Origin: Actinobacteria bacterium IMCC25003
GTDB lineage: Bacteria; Actinomycetota; Actinomycetes; Nanopelagicales; Nanopelagicaceae
Assembly: GCA_002284855.1 (NCBI GenBank)
Contig: CP015603.1
Location: forward strand, 682,001 to 746,000
Reading direction: 5' to 3'
Length of the DNA stretch: 64,000 nucleotides
This document shows positions 24,624 through 35,535 of this stretch, one piece after another; position 1 is the first letter of the stretch; the number at the start of each line of letters is the position of its first letter. Below the pieces are notes generated by a model that saw nothing but the letters and a program-made list of their open reading frames with translations, did no database searches and had not been told where the DNA came from. The position numbers and the translations under genes are program-made.

Positions 24624-27600
24624 GTGTATTTGAAGAGCTTAACCCTCAAAGGATTTAAATCCTTTGCTTCGGCGACCACTCTTCGTCTCGAACCCGGAAT
24701 TACCTGCGTCGTCGGTCCCAACGGTTCTGGCAAATCTAACGTTGTCGATGCGCTCACCTGGGTTATGGGTGAACAAGGCGCAAAGTCTCTTCGCGGTGGA
24801 AAGATGGAAGACGTTATCTTCGCCGGAACATCAGGGCGCGCACCACTAGGCCGTGCCGAAGTTGCAGTAACAATTGATAACACTGATGGCGCGCTGCCCA
24901 TCGATTACACCGAAGTAACTATCTCTCGCATTCTCTTCCGCAATGGACAGAGTGAATATCAGATCAACGGTGAAGCTTCGCGCCTTCTCGATATTCAAGA
25001 GCTCCTAAGCGATTCAGGAATTGGTCGCGAAATGCACGTCATCGTGGGTCAGGGTCAGCTCGATGCCATCTTGATGGCAACGCCCGAAGAACGTCGCGGA
25101 TTTATCGAAGAAGCAGCAGGTGTACTCAAGCATCGCAAACGTAAAGAGAAAGCTATTCGCAAGCTCGACTCTATGCAGGCAAACCTCGCGCGCGTGAACG
25201 ACCTCACCGTTGAACTTCGCCGCCAGCTACGTCCACTCGGAAAGCAGGCAGAAGTTGCTAAGAAGGCGGCAACAATTCAAGCAGATCTGCGCGATGCCAA
25301 ACTGCGCCTGCTTGCCGATGATTACATCTCGCTTTCTAAGACTCTTGATGCAGAAGTTGCAGATGAAAACGCACTCCGCGAGCGTCGCGCACAAGTAGAA
25401 GGTGAACTCGACAAAGTTCGTCGTCGCGAAGAAGAGCTCGACGCACAATCTGCATTCGAGAGCCCGCTCCTAATCAAAGCGCAAGAGAACTTCTATTCAC
25501 TGAGCAGCCTTCGTGAAAAATTCCGCGGAACCCAATCTCTTGCGCAAGAGCGTTCCCGTTTCCTCGCTGAAGAGGCCGAAGAAGCACGCAGCGCCGGACG
25601 CGATCCCGAAGCGCTCGATCAAGAAGCTGCAGCACTTCGTCATGAAGAGACGCAACTTCGTGGAGCGGTTATTGAAGCGCAGAGCGCTCTCGCTGCAGCA
25701 ACAGCAGCACTTGCAACTGCAGAAGCTGCACTTAAAGCTGAAGAAGACACCATCGCAGCTGCAATGCGTGCAATCGCAGATCAACGTGAAGGAACTGCGC
25801 GCCAAGAGGGACATATCAAATCTCTGGCAGCTCGCCTCGAAGCAATTACTGAAGAAATTTCTCGTCTTAATGCCGCTCGCGCTGAAGCGCAATCTCGTGT
25901 TGATTCAGCGAAGAGCGATTATGCGAAGTTCGAGATGGAGATTGGCAGCGCAGATGCAGGTGAGCAAGGCCTTGATACACAATTTGAGAGCGCCAAGAAT
26001 TCCCTCGATGCAGCCAAGAAAGTACATGCTGAGCTAGTAGATGCTGAACGCGCTGCAGATCGCGAACGCAATGCGACTGAATCAAAGCTAGAAGCGATGC
26101 GCTTAACATCAGATTCTCGCGATGGAGCAGCGGCGCTAATCCGCGACTCCCGGGGAGTTCAGATTCTTGGAAGCGTTGCATCTCTCATTCAGATCGATTC
26201 AGGATGGGAAGCTGCTACTGCAGCTGCACTTGGCTCCCTTGCAGATGCAGTTGTCGTGAAGGATCTCTCCTCTGCTGTAAGTGCGTTGACAACGCTTCGA
26301 AGTGAAAATCTTGGTCAAGCCGATGTCTTGGTCTACGAACCTGGACAGCGCGGCGGGGGAGAAACGCTTTCAGGCCAGACTTCTCTCCTCACCCACGTTC
26401 GCTCATCAGAAATCTCCGAACTTCTTGCATCGCTTCTTGCGACGACAGTAGTAGCTGATAATGCTCGTGGAGCTGAATCAATTCTTCGCCAGCACCCGAA
26501 CCTCACGGTAGTTACACGCGATGGAGATGTTATAACTTCTCACCGCGCACGAGGTGGTTCTGCTTCATCAACGTCTCTCATCGAAATCAAAGCGCTCGTC
26601 GATGATCTCACCAAGAAACTCGCAGATCTCAATCACAACTGTGATCGCCTCAAATTTGAAATCTCAACCGCTGCAACTGAAGTCGATGCAAAGCAATCTG
26701 CCTTTGATATAGCGCTCAGTAAGCTCAATGAATCCGATGCGCGTATCGCAGCAATTACCGAACAATTGGCGGTCTCTGGTCAGAACATCAAATCTGCAAC
26801 AGCAGAGGTTGAACGACTCACCATCGCAATAAACGAAGCAACAGCAGCAAAGTCTCGCGATGAGAACGAACTATCGATCGCCTCTAATCAGATGCAGAAC
26901 CATGGCGAGATAGCAGAACCCGATCATGCGCGCGCTGAATCACTCCGCAACGATGTATCTAATGCTCGCACCGCAGAGGTGGAAGCGCGCCTTGCGGTTC
27001 GTACATCTGAAGAACGAGTTGCATCTATCGCTGCCCGCGCACTCGCTCTCGAAGAATCCGCAAAAGCTGAGCGTGAAGCTTCAGAGCGCGCAGTATCGCG
27101 TCGTGGCGCTCGTGCACGTGGCGCTGTTATCTCTCAGGCAATCGCTGAGGCTGCTTATGAAGCGCTCATTCATATTGAACGCTCTATCGCAAAGGCACAG
27201 ACCGAACGTTCTCGACTTGAAACCGCTCGCTCTGATCGCGAAGGCGAGACCCTTACGGTTCGCGCACGTAATCGCGAACTTACACAAGAACTTGATCAAC
27301 TGACATCGAGCGTTCACCGCGATGAAATCGCTCGCGCAGAACAACGCATGCGCGTTGAAGCTCTTCAAACTAAGGCTGTCGAAGAACTCGGAATTGATAT
27401 CCCAACCCTTGTGGCCGAATATGGCCCGGATAAAGATGTTCCAACATTTATCGAGACTGAAGACGGCGAAATCGTTGCGACCGAACTCATTCCTTATCGA
27501 CGCGATCAGCAAGAGAAGCGACTTGCAGCAACTGAACGCTCACTTACCTTGCTTGGAAAGATCAACCCACTCGCTCTCGAAGAGTACAACGCGCTCGAAG

Positions 27601-28160
27601 AACGCCTTAAGTTCCTTGCCGAACAACTCGAAGACCTCAAGCGCACCAAGAAGGATCTCCTCGACATCATCAAGGAAGTCGATGATCGCGTTCAGCAGAT
27701 CTTTATGGAAGCCTACGAAGAAGTTGCTGAACACTTTAAAGATATCTTCGCTCGCCTCTTCCCTGGTGGAGATGGGCGCCTCTTCCTCACCAACCCCGAT
27801 GATCTGCTCAATACTGGCGTCGATGTCGAAGCCCGACCACCAGGAAAGCGCGTCAAGCGCCTCTCACTTCTATCAGGTGGAGAGAAGTCACTTACTGCAA
27901 TTGCAATGTTGGTCGCAATCTTTAAATCACGTCCAAGTCCGTTCTACGTACTCGACGAAGTTGAAGCAGCGCTCGATGATGTCAACCTCGGTCGCCTGCT
28001 CACAATTCTCGAAGAACTTCGCGAGAGTTCACAATTGATCATCATCACCCACCAGAAGCGCACTATGGAGATTGCTGATGCGCTTTATGGCGTCACCATG
28101 CGCGGCGATGGTGTGACAGAAGTAATTTCGCAGCGTCTGCGCGAATCCGAAACCGCCTAA
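24624..28160 (+). CDS. smc: Chromosome segregation protein SMC
   Basis: 1178-residue condensin ATPase that extrudes and arranges chromosomal loops with ScpA/ScpB. Walker A GPNGSGKS lies at residues 31-38. Long coiled coils flank a hinge at roughly 500-640. The signature LSGGEKSLTAIAML is near 1083, with Walker B YVLDEVEAALDD just after. The start is GTG 24624. Coding is strongly biased, so several long alternative-frame ORFs shadow it. scpA/scpB are not in this window. ftsY follows after 19 nt. Confidence 0.97.
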   Translation: MYLKSLTLKGFKSFASATTLRLEPGITCVVGPNGSGKSNVVDALTWVMGEQGAKSLRGGKMEDVIFAGTSGRAPLGRAEVAVTIDNTDGALPIDYTEVTISRILFRNGQSEYQINGEASRLLDIQELLSDSGIGREMHVIVGQGQLDAILMATPEERRGFIEEAAGVLKHRKRKEKAIRKLDSMQANLARVNDLTVELRRQLRPLGKQAEVAKKAATIQADLRDAKLRLLADDYISLSKTLDAEVADENALRERRAQVEGELDKVRRREEELDAQSAFESPLLIKAQENFYSLSSLREKFRGTQSLAQERSRFLAEEAEEARSAGRDPEALDQEAAALRHEETQLRGAVIEAQSALAAATAALATAEAALKAEEDTIAAAMRAIADQREGTARQEGHIKSLAARLEAITEEISRLNAARAEAQSRVDSAKSDYAKFEMEIGSADAGEQGLDTQFESAKNSLDAAKKVHAELVDAERAADRERNATESKLEAMRLTSDSRDGAAALIRDSRGVQILGSVASLIQIDSGWEAATAAALGSLADAVVVKDLSSAVSALTTLRSENLGQADVLVYEPGQRGGGETLSGQTSLLTHVRSSEISELLASLLATTVVADNARGAESILRQHPNLTVVTRDGDVITSHRARGGSASSTSLIEIKALVDDLTKKLADLNHNCDRLKFEISTAATEVDAKQSAFDIALSKLNESDARIAAITEQLAVSGQNIKSATAEVERLTIAINEATAAKSRDENELSIASNQMQNHGEIAEPDHARAESLRNDVSNARTAEVEARLAVRTSEERVASIAARALALEESAKAEREASERAVSRRGARARGAVISQAIAEAAYEALIHIERSIAKAQTERSRLETARSDREGETLTVRARNRELTQELDQLTSSVHRDEIARAEQRMRVEALQTKAVEELGIDIPTLVAEYGPDKDVPTFIETEDGEIVATELIPYRRDQQEKRLAATERSLTLLGKINPLALEEYNALEERLKFLAEQLEDLKRTKKDLLDIIKEVDDRVQQIFMEAYEEVAEHFKDIFARLFPGGDGRLFLTNPDDLLNTGVDVEARPPGKRVKRLSLLSGGEKSLTAIAMLVAIFKSRPSPFYVLDEVEAALDDVNLGRLLTILEELRESSQLIIITHQKRTMEIADALYGVTMRGDGVTEVISQRLRESETA

Positions 28161-28166
28161 CTTCAT

Positions 28167-28172
28167 TAGGTT
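28167..28172 (+). promoter_or_regulatory. -10 element of ftsY (leaderless type)
   Basis: TAGGTT, 7 nt before ATG 28180. The same hexamer stands before smc. Confidence 0.55.
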
Positions 28173-28179
28173 GTAAGCG

Positions 28180-29016
28180 ATGGGTATCTTCAATCGGTTA
28201 ATCGCCAAAGTTCGTGGCACATCAACTGCTTCTGCGCTCGATTGGTCTGAGATAGAAGTTGAACTCCTGGCTTCAGATCTAGGGCCAACTCTTGTTTCTG
28301 AGCTCCTCAATGCAGCAAAGAAGATGCGCGGGGATGATGCTGAAGCAGCAGTCAAAGAGATTCTTACCTCCAAACTTTCATCGAAGCCACGTTCACTGCG
28401 TAGTGATCTCTCTACAAATGTCATTATGGTTGTGGGAGTAAACGGCACCGGCAAGACAACATCTGTGGCAAAGCTTGCAACACTGCTCCATAAGAACGGT
28501 GAATCTGTAACGCTGGCAGCGGCCGATACCTTTCGAGCAGCAGCAGTTGACCAACTCACAACATGGGGCCAGCGCATTGGCGTTGAAGTCATCGCAGGTA
28601 AAGAGAATGCAGAACCTGCATCGGTCGCCTTCGATAGCGTTAAACGTGCAGTAGAACTCGGAAGTAAATACCTAATCGTTGATACGGCCGGACGACTTCA
28701 TAATAAGAGCGATCTCATGGCCGAACTCGGCAAGGTAAAGAGAGTGATTGAAAAAGGCGCACCTCTTGCCGAAGTTCTCTTAGTGATTGACGGCACCACC
28801 GGACAGAATGGTCTGGCCCAAGCGAAGATCTTCAGTGAAGCTGTAGAAGTCACCGGCCTCATCGTCACCAAGCTCGATGGAAGCGCTCGAGGTGGGGTTG
28901 CGCTGGCTATTGAGAACGAGCTCGATATCCCCATTAAATTCATCGGTACGGGGGAATCAGCCCAAGATTTCGCCGCATTTGAGCCTGAGACCTATATCCA
29001 AGGGTTGCTCTCGTAA
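28180..29016 (+). CDS. ftsY: Signal recognition particle receptor FtsY
   Basis: 278 residues, SRP-family GTPase that docks ribosome-nascent-chain-SRP complexes at the membrane. A short N domain is followed by the G domain: GVNGTGKTTSVAKLA near residue 86, DTFRAAAVDQL, DTAGRLHN, TKLDGSARGG and GTGESAQDF. The acidic A domain seen in larger FtsY proteins is missing, a compact form compatible with a streamlined genome. Its partner Ffh is encoded at 33.1 kb. The stop codon lies inside a GlnR-like half-site. Confidence 0.95.
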   Translation: MGIFNRLIAKVRGTSTASALDWSEIEVELLASDLGPTLVSELLNAAKKMRGDDAEAAVKEILTSKLSSKPRSLRSDLSTNVIMVVGVNGTGKTTSVAKLATLLHKNGESVTLAAADTFRAAAVDQLTTWGQRIGVEVIAGKENAEPASVAFDSVKRAVELGSKYLIVDTAGRLHNKSDLMAELGKVKRVIEKGAPLAEVLLVIDGTTGQNGLAQAKIFSEAVEVTGLIVTKLDGSARGGVALAIENELDIPIKFIGTGESAQDFAAFEPETYIQGLLS

Positions 29017-29059
29017 CCCGCTTGTAACACAAGGGCTCTTTTTGTGACCCTTTCTTAAC
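29013..29059 (+). promoter_or_regulatory. Putative GlnR-type operator upstream of amt
   Basis: Four half-sites occur: GTAAC (29013), GTAAC (29024), GTGAC (29044) and TTAAC (29055), each pair spaced by exactly 6 nt. This resembles the GTNAC-N6-GAAAC arrangement of actinobacterial GlnR boxes, though the second half-sites differ. Position before amt-glnB supports a nitrogen-control role (inference). Confidence 0.45.
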
Positions 29060-29146
29060 CTGTCAATCCATCACATGTAACTCGGCTCATGCATCTTTAC
29101 GCCATCTCAACGACGAGTGTCCCTCATCTTTGGAAATGGATTAGAT

Positions 29147-30786
<1,640 letters not shown>

Positions 30787-30812
30787 GTCCTACAGAAGTA
30801 AATATCCACAAC

Positions 30813-30818
30813 TAAGAT
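30813..30818 (+). promoter_or_regulatory. -10 element of glnD (leaderless type)
   Basis: TAAGAT, 7 nt before ATG 30826. glnD may therefore also be read independently of amt-glnB. Confidence 0.6.
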
Positions 30819-30825
30819 TGGCGAC

Positions 30826-33087
30826 ATGGGAACACGAGAAAGACGCAATCGATCAAACGAGGGTGATCAGCTTCTTTCTTCTCTCTTCAGAGACAGTGGC
30901 GCCAATCCGGATGATGTAGCAATCGCCGCGGTCGGAGGTTTCGGCCGCGGCGAGCTATCTCCCGGTTCAGATTTAGATATCGTCATTATTCATACAGGAA
31001 CCCTCTCCGAAAAAGATCTCTCAGAGCTCGTTAATAAAATTCTCTATCCGCTATGGAATGAGAATGTAAAAATCGATCATTCAGTCCGCACTCGCTCAGA
31101 GATGCGAGATACCGCAGAGAGCGATTTGAAGGTGGCCATGGGCCTACTAGATATTCGCCTTGTCTGCGGAAGTGCGGACCTCGTAGCAGCAGTGCAAGTG
31201 GATGCTCTCGAATCATGGCGTAAAAACTCAAAGAATCGACTTACTGAACTCGAAGCATCACTAACCGAACGCCACCAGCGCGTTGGAGAACTGGCATATC
31301 TGCTTGAACCAGATCTGAAAGAAGCACGTGGTGGATTACGCGATATCACCACTCTTCGTGCGATTCATAAATCTTCTGCGATAGCTGTTCCTATCGAACG
31401 TATTAGCGTTGCCGAATCCATACTTGCCAATGTACGCGAGGCTCTTCATATCGTGAGCGGTCGCGATAAAGATCGTCTGCTCTTTCAAGAGCAAGATAAA
31501 GTTGCTGAACATCTCGGATATTCCGATGCCGATGCCCTGATGAGCGAAGTTGCTCAAGCGGCGCGATCCGTGGATTACCTATTAGATTCCACGTGGTACA
31601 GACTCGCTCATAAAGGAAAAGATGGAGCTGGTCGTTTCCTCAAGAAAGTTCGCTCCACACCTCTCTCTCGTGACATCTCAGTATCTAATAAAGAAGTAGT
31701 CATCAGTGGCGATGCAGATTTTGCACTCGACCCTGTTATCGGATTACGTGCTGTAGCATCAGCGGCGCAACTTGGACTTCCTATGTCGATGGATTCACTG
31801 GAAAGACTTTCTACAAGCCTGAGCGCGAATATCGGACACTTGCCAAATCCATGGCCACGTGAGGCACGCGAGAACTTGATCTCCCTAATCGGTGCAGGAT
31901 CTGCGATGGTTCAAATATTTGAAGCGCTCGATCAAGAAGAGATCATCTTCCACTGGATTCCTGAATGGAAGGCGGTACGTTCGCTGCCACAACGCAACGT
32001 TCTGCATCGACATACCGTTGATCGCCATATGGTTGAGACAGCTGTTCAAGCTGCTGCGCTCACTCGTCAGGTGCATCGTCCCGACATCCTTCTCTTTAGC
32101 GCGCTCTTCCATGACATCGGCAAAGGAACAGAAGAAGATCACTCTGAACGCGGAGAACGTCTCATCGAACCGCTCGCCAAACGAATCGGATTTTCAACGG
32201 AAGATGTTGAAATCATAAAGCTCCTTGTAAAGCATCACTTGCTCTTATCGGCCACAGCTACGCGCCGTGATCTCGATGATCCGGCAACTATTGCATCAGT
32301 TGTGGATCTCATTCCCAACCTGCAACTTCTTGAACTTCTCCACGCTCTGAGCATCGCCGATGGCGAAGCTACCGGACGCGCTGCGTGGACCGATTGGAAA
32401 GCTTCGCTCGTTGCAGAGTTAGTAAAGCGTGTAGAGCTTGCAATTACCGATAACACCGTAGCTCTCCAACCTGAATTATCTGATGATCAACGACAGAAGG
32501 CGGAAAGTGGAGTTCTCGCAGTTTCCATCGAAAATCGCGAGAGTGTCTACGCCATTGAAATTGTCGTTCCCGATAAGCCTGGACTTCTCTCAACTGTTGC
32601 AGGAGTCCTCAACCTCTTACGACTTGATGTGCGATCAGCGCGCACAAAATCTCATGGAAACTCCGCAGTCATGGAGTGGATCGTTATTCCTGATCCTCAC
32701 GCGCCACCACTTTCAGAGAAGAAGCTCCATCAAGAACTTCACGATGCGCTTGAAAGCAAGAGCTCTCTCGCCCGCCGCATTGAAGAGCGCATCGAGGCAT
32801 ATGCCCAACTACCTACAATTCCTGTGCCAGATCCGATTGTCGATATCTTCGCCGATGCAGCAACAGATGCGACCATCATCGAAGTGCGAAGCCACGATCG
32901 CCCGGCACTCCTCTTCGGAATTGGTGATTCCATTACAAAGAGCAATATCGATATCCGCTCAGCAATCGTGACTACCCTTGGTGCTGAAGCAATCGATACC
33001 TTGTACGTCACAGAAATCGGCGGGGGACCGCTCAGCTCTGAACGTGCCGACGAGGTAGCAAGCCGTTTGAGGTCAGCGCTCAAGTAG
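30826..33087 (+). CDS. glnD: PII nucleotidyltransferase / removing enzyme GlnD
   Basis: 753 residues. The nucleotidyltransferase motif GGFGRGELSPGSDLD lies at about 37-51. A DUF294-like helical region follows, then an HD hydrolase domain with HRHTVDRHMVE and HDIGKG near 428, and two ACT domains (about 575-640 and 680-753). It attaches nucleotides to PII Tyr51 and removes them according to nitrogen status. The N-terminus before the transferase motif is shorter than in E. coli GlnD, as usual in actinobacteria. Its TAG stop starts the ffh -10 hexamer. Confidence 0.94.
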   Translation: MGTRERRNRSNEGDQLLSSLFRDSGANPDDVAIAAVGGFGRGELSPGSDLDIVIIHTGTLSEKDLSELVNKILYPLWNENVKIDHSVRTRSEMRDTAESDLKVAMGLLDIRLVCGSADLVAAVQVDALESWRKNSKNRLTELEASLTERHQRVGELAYLLEPDLKEARGGLRDITTLRAIHKSSAIAVPIERISVAESILANVREALHIVSGRDKDRLLFQEQDKVAEHLGYSDADALMSEVAQAARSVDYLLDSTWYRLAHKGKDGAGRFLKKVRSTPLSRDISVSNKEVVISGDADFALDPVIGLRAVASAAQLGLPMSMDSLERLSTSLSANIGHLPNPWPREARENLISLIGAGSAMVQIFEALDQEEIIFHWIPEWKAVRSLPQRNVLHRHTVDRHMVETAVQAAALTRQVHRPDILLFSALFHDIGKGTEEDHSERGERLIEPLAKRIGFSTEDVEIIKLLVKHHLLLSATATRRDLDDPATIASVVDLIPNLQLLELLHALSIADGEATGRAAWTDWKASLVAELVKRVELAITDNTVALQPELSDDQRQKAESGVLAVSIENRESVYAIEIVVPDKPGLLSTVAGVLNLLRLDVRSARTKSHGNSAVMEWIVIPDPHAPPLSEKKLHQELHDALESKSSLARRIEERIEAYAQLPTIPVPDPIVDIFADAATDATIIEVRSHDRPALLFGIGDSITKSNIDIRSAIVTTLGAEAIDTLYVTEIGGGPLSSERADEVASRLRSALK

Positions 33088-33090
33088 AGT
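33085..33090 (+). promoter_or_regulatory. -10-like element of ffh, built on a stop codon
   Basis: TAGAGT beginning with the glnD TAG stop, 9 nt before the ffh ATG. The spacing would give a leader of only about 2-3 nt. Confidence 0.4.
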
Positions 33091-33099
33091 TCCACCACT

Positions 33100-34542
33100 A
33101 TGTTCGACACACTCTCCAGCAAATTTGCCGGCGCCTTTAGCGCGCTACGTTCGCGCGGAAAGATCTCCGAGAAAGATATCGAGGCAACAACTGCCGATAT
33201 CCGCCAGGCTCTACTTGAAGCAGATGTTGCTCTCGAAGTTGTCGAAGGATTTACCGAACGAGTTCACCAGAAGTCCCTTGAGGTTCTACCCACACTGCAA
33301 TCTGGAACCAATCAAGCACAAGCAATCTTTGATGTTGTAAATCAAGAGCTCACCGAAATTCTTGGTGGGGGAGCCCGTCGCGTTCGTTTCGCGAAGAATC
33401 CACCAACTGTCATCATGCTTGCTGGTCTTCAAGGTGCCGGTAAGACAACGCTCGCTGCAAAACTTGCCAAGTTCTATAAAGAGCAAGGCGATACACCGAT
33501 TTTGGTTGCCTCTGACTTGCAACGCCCCAACGCAGTAAACCAATTACAAGTTGTCGGAGAATCAGCAGGCGTTCCCGTCTTTGCTCCCGAACCAGGCAAC
33601 GGTGTTGGTAATCCTGTAAAAGTTGCTCAGGATGGAATTGCTTTCGCAAAGTCAAAACTTCATAACATTGTCATCGTAGACACCGCAGGTCGACTCGGTG
33701 TTGACGAAGAGCTTATGAAGGAAGCAATCGCGATTCGCGATGCAGTTAACCCTGATGAAATCCTCTTCGTTGTAGATGCGATGATTGGCCAAGATGCTGT
33801 GCGCACAGCGAAAGCTTTCCAAGAGGGTGTTGGATTTGATGGCGTCGTACTCACAAAACTTGATGGCGATGCACGAGGTGGAGCAGCGCTCTCAATTGCC
33901 GCACTTACTGGTCGCCCCATCATGTTCGCCTCAACCGGTGAAAAGTTATCCGATTTCGACATCTTCTATCCCGAGCGTATGGCCTCACGCATTCTCGGTT
34001 TGGGCGATGTGGCAACTCTCGCTGAGCAAGCGAAGAAGGCCTTTGATGGTGAATCTTCCAAGAAACTGGAAGAGAAATTTATCGCTGGCGAAGATTTCAC
34101 TCTCGATGACTTCCTCGAACAACTTGAGGCGATGTCGAAAATGGGATCAATGGGTAAGTTGCTTGGAATGCTGCCTGGAGCCGGTCAGATTAAGAAGCAG
34201 ATTGAAAACTTTGATGAATCTGAAATCACCCGAACCAAGGCGATTGTGCAATCAATGACGCCTCTTGAACGCCGTGATCTCAAAGTTCTCAATGGTTCAC
34301 GTCGTGCACGTATTGCTCTTGGTTCAGGTCGCAAAGTTTCAGATGTGAATGCGCTCGTTGATAAGTTCACTGCAGCGCAGAAGATGATGAAGCAGATGCG
34401 TAAGGGCGGGGGGATGCCCGCTGGTATGGCTCTTCCTCCAGGAATGCCTGGTCTGCCTCCGGCCCCCAAGAAGGCGGCCCCGCCGCAGAAGAAGAAGTCG
34501 AAGTCAGGAAATCCGGCCAAACGAGCGCTAGAGAACGGCTAA
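33100..34542 (+). CDS. ffh: Signal recognition particle protein Ffh
   Basis: 480 residues. N domain, then GTPase G domain (GLQGAGKTTLAAKLA near 108, DTAGRLGVDEEL, TKLDGDARGGAALS), then a methionine-rich M domain that binds SRP RNA and signal peptides (MSKMGSMGKLLGMLPG, SMTPLERRD, KMMKQMRKGG). A Pro/Gly/Lys-rich tail closes the protein. It works with FtsY encoded 4 kb upstream. It is followed by the rpsP ribosomal operon after a 167-nt gap. Confidence 0.97.
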   Translation: MFDTLSSKFAGAFSALRSRGKISEKDIEATTADIRQALLEADVALEVVEGFTERVHQKSLEVLPTLQSGTNQAQAIFDVVNQELTEILGGGARRVRFAKNPPTVIMLAGLQGAGKTTLAAKLAKFYKEQGDTPILVASDLQRPNAVNQLQVVGESAGVPVFAPEPGNGVGNPVKVAQDGIAFAKSKLHNIVIVDTAGRLGVDEELMKEAIAIRDAVNPDEILFVVDAMIGQDAVRTAKAFQEGVGFDGVVLTKLDGDARGGAALSIAALTGRPIMFASTGEKLSDFDIFYPERMASRILGLGDVATLAEQAKKAFDGESSKKLEEKFIAGEDFTLDDFLEQLEAMSKMGSMGKLLGMLPGAGQIKKQIENFDESEITRTKAIVQSMTPLERRDLKVLNGSRRARIALGSGRKVSDVNALVDKFTAAQKMMKQMRKGGGMPAGMALPPGMPGLPPAPKKAAPPQKKKSKSGNPAKRALENG

Positions 34543-34569
34543 TTTCGCCAATTTCCACCAATTTCCACA

Positions 34570-34597
34570 TTGTGAGCGTAACTGGCAAGATTAGCCT
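34570..34597 (+). promoter_or_regulatory. Candidate promoter of the rpsP operon
   Basis: TTGTGA (34570-34575), a 16-nt spacer and TAGCCT (34592-34597) would give a leader of about 105 nt before rpsP. The leader contains TGTTAC/GTAACA and TCCAA/TTGGA complementary segments. A tandem 10-nt repeat (CCAATTTCCA twice) lies just upstream. Confidence 0.4.
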
Positions 34598-34709
34598 CCT
34601 GTTACAGGGCCCTCTACCCCGGTAACAATCCAATCCACAGTTGGACCTCTTAGCTACGCACCCCGCTGTAGCAATTTGGTACGACACACTTTTTAGGAGC
34701 ACTACTTCT

Positions 34710-35282
34710 TTGTCTACAAAAATTCGTTTAATGCGCATGGGAAAAATTCGCACACCTTATTTCCGCATCGTCGTCACAGATTCTCGCAAGGCTCGTAACG
34801 GACTCTCAATCGAAGAGATCGGTCGTTATGTTCCAGGACAAGAACCATCAATCATCGAAGTTAATTCAGAGCGTGCTCTTTATTGGCTCGGCGTTGGTGC
34901 ACAACCATCAGAGGCTGTAGAGGCGCTCTTGAAGGTCACTGGCGATTGGCAGAAGCACAAGGGTCTTCCAGGAACTGAAGGAACTCTTAAGTTCGCAGCT
35001 CCAAAGCCTGCAAAGAGCGTTGCTTACGAAGCTGCTGTTAAGGCTGCTGCTGCAGAACCTGCAGAAGGCGCAACAACCTTGAAGAAGAAGGCGCAAGAGA
35101 AGCTTGCAGCTAAGGCAAACCCAGTGGTTGAGGAAGCACCAGCACCTGTCGCAGAAACTGCGTCAGTTGAAGCCGCTGCGGATGAGACTCCTGCGGTTAC
35201 AGAGCAAATTACTGAAGACACAACTTCAGCTGGAACCTCGGACACAGCAAGCGCCGTAGAAGCTTCGGACACTGCTGAATAA
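34710..35282 (+). CDS. rpsP: 30S ribosomal protein S16 with long C-terminal tail
   Basis: 190 residues. The S16 core is residues 1-83 ([42 protein letters not shown]). About 105 Ala/Glu/Thr-rich acidic residues follow without obvious structure; such tails occur in actinobacterial S16, but this one is long. The start is TTG 34710 with GGAG 10 nt upstream. An in-frame start at 34641 would add an unconserved segment. It overlaps khpA by one base (TAATG). It is the first gene of rpsP-khpA-rimM-trmD. Confidence 0.95.
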   Translation: MSTKIRLMRMGKIRTPYFRIVVTDSRKARNGLSIEEIGRYVPGQEPSIIEVNSERALYWLGVGAQPSEAVEALLKVTGDWQKHKGLPGTEGTLKFAAPKPAKSVAYEAAVKAAAAEPAEGATTLKKKAQEKLAAKANPVVEEAPAPVAETASVEAAADETPAVTEQITEDTTSAGTSDTASAVEASDTAE

Positions 35283-35521
35283 TGATTGATGAAGCTCTCG
35301 AACATCTCGTAAAGGGAATCGTTGATAACCCTGACGATGTCAATGTGAAGGAGAAGACACACCGTCGCGGCACAACGCTCGAAGTGCGTGTCAATCCTGA
35401 AGATATCGGCAAGGTAATCGGTCGTAATGGACGTACAGCAAAGGCGCTTCGCACAGTCGTAAGTGCACTTGCTGGTCGCTCAGTACGTGTCGATCTCATC
35501 GATACCGACGAGGTTCGCTAA
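35282..35521 (+). CDS. khpA: KH-domain RNA-binding protein KhpA
   Basis: 79 residues, a single type-II KH domain with the RNA-contact loop VIGRNGRTAKALR. KhpA homologues (YlqC) lie between rpsP and rimM in Gram-positive bacteria and act as global RNA chaperones, often with KhpB/Jag. Translation is coupled to rpsP by a TAATG overlap. Confidence 0.92.
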   Translation: MIDEALEHLVKGIVDNPDDVNVKEKTHRRGTTLEVRVNPEDIGKVIGRNGRTAKALRTVVSALAGRSVRVDLIDTDEVR

Positions 35522-35535
35522 GTCATCACCCACCC

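Noticed and set aside
27322-28038. Long open frame (238 codons) inside smc in another frame on the same strand
   Set aside because: It lies entirely within strongly conserved smc coding sequence, its product has low-complexity Ser/Leu/Lys composition, and nothing supports a start. It is a shadow of codon bias, as are similar frames at 25513-26037, 10210-10785 and antisense to recG at 20767-21351.
29029-29050. Terminator after ftsY (CACAA...TTGTG with T-run)
   Set aside because: The T-run is inside the loop and stem rather than after it, and the stem is only 5 bp. The region fits promoter or operator sequence better.
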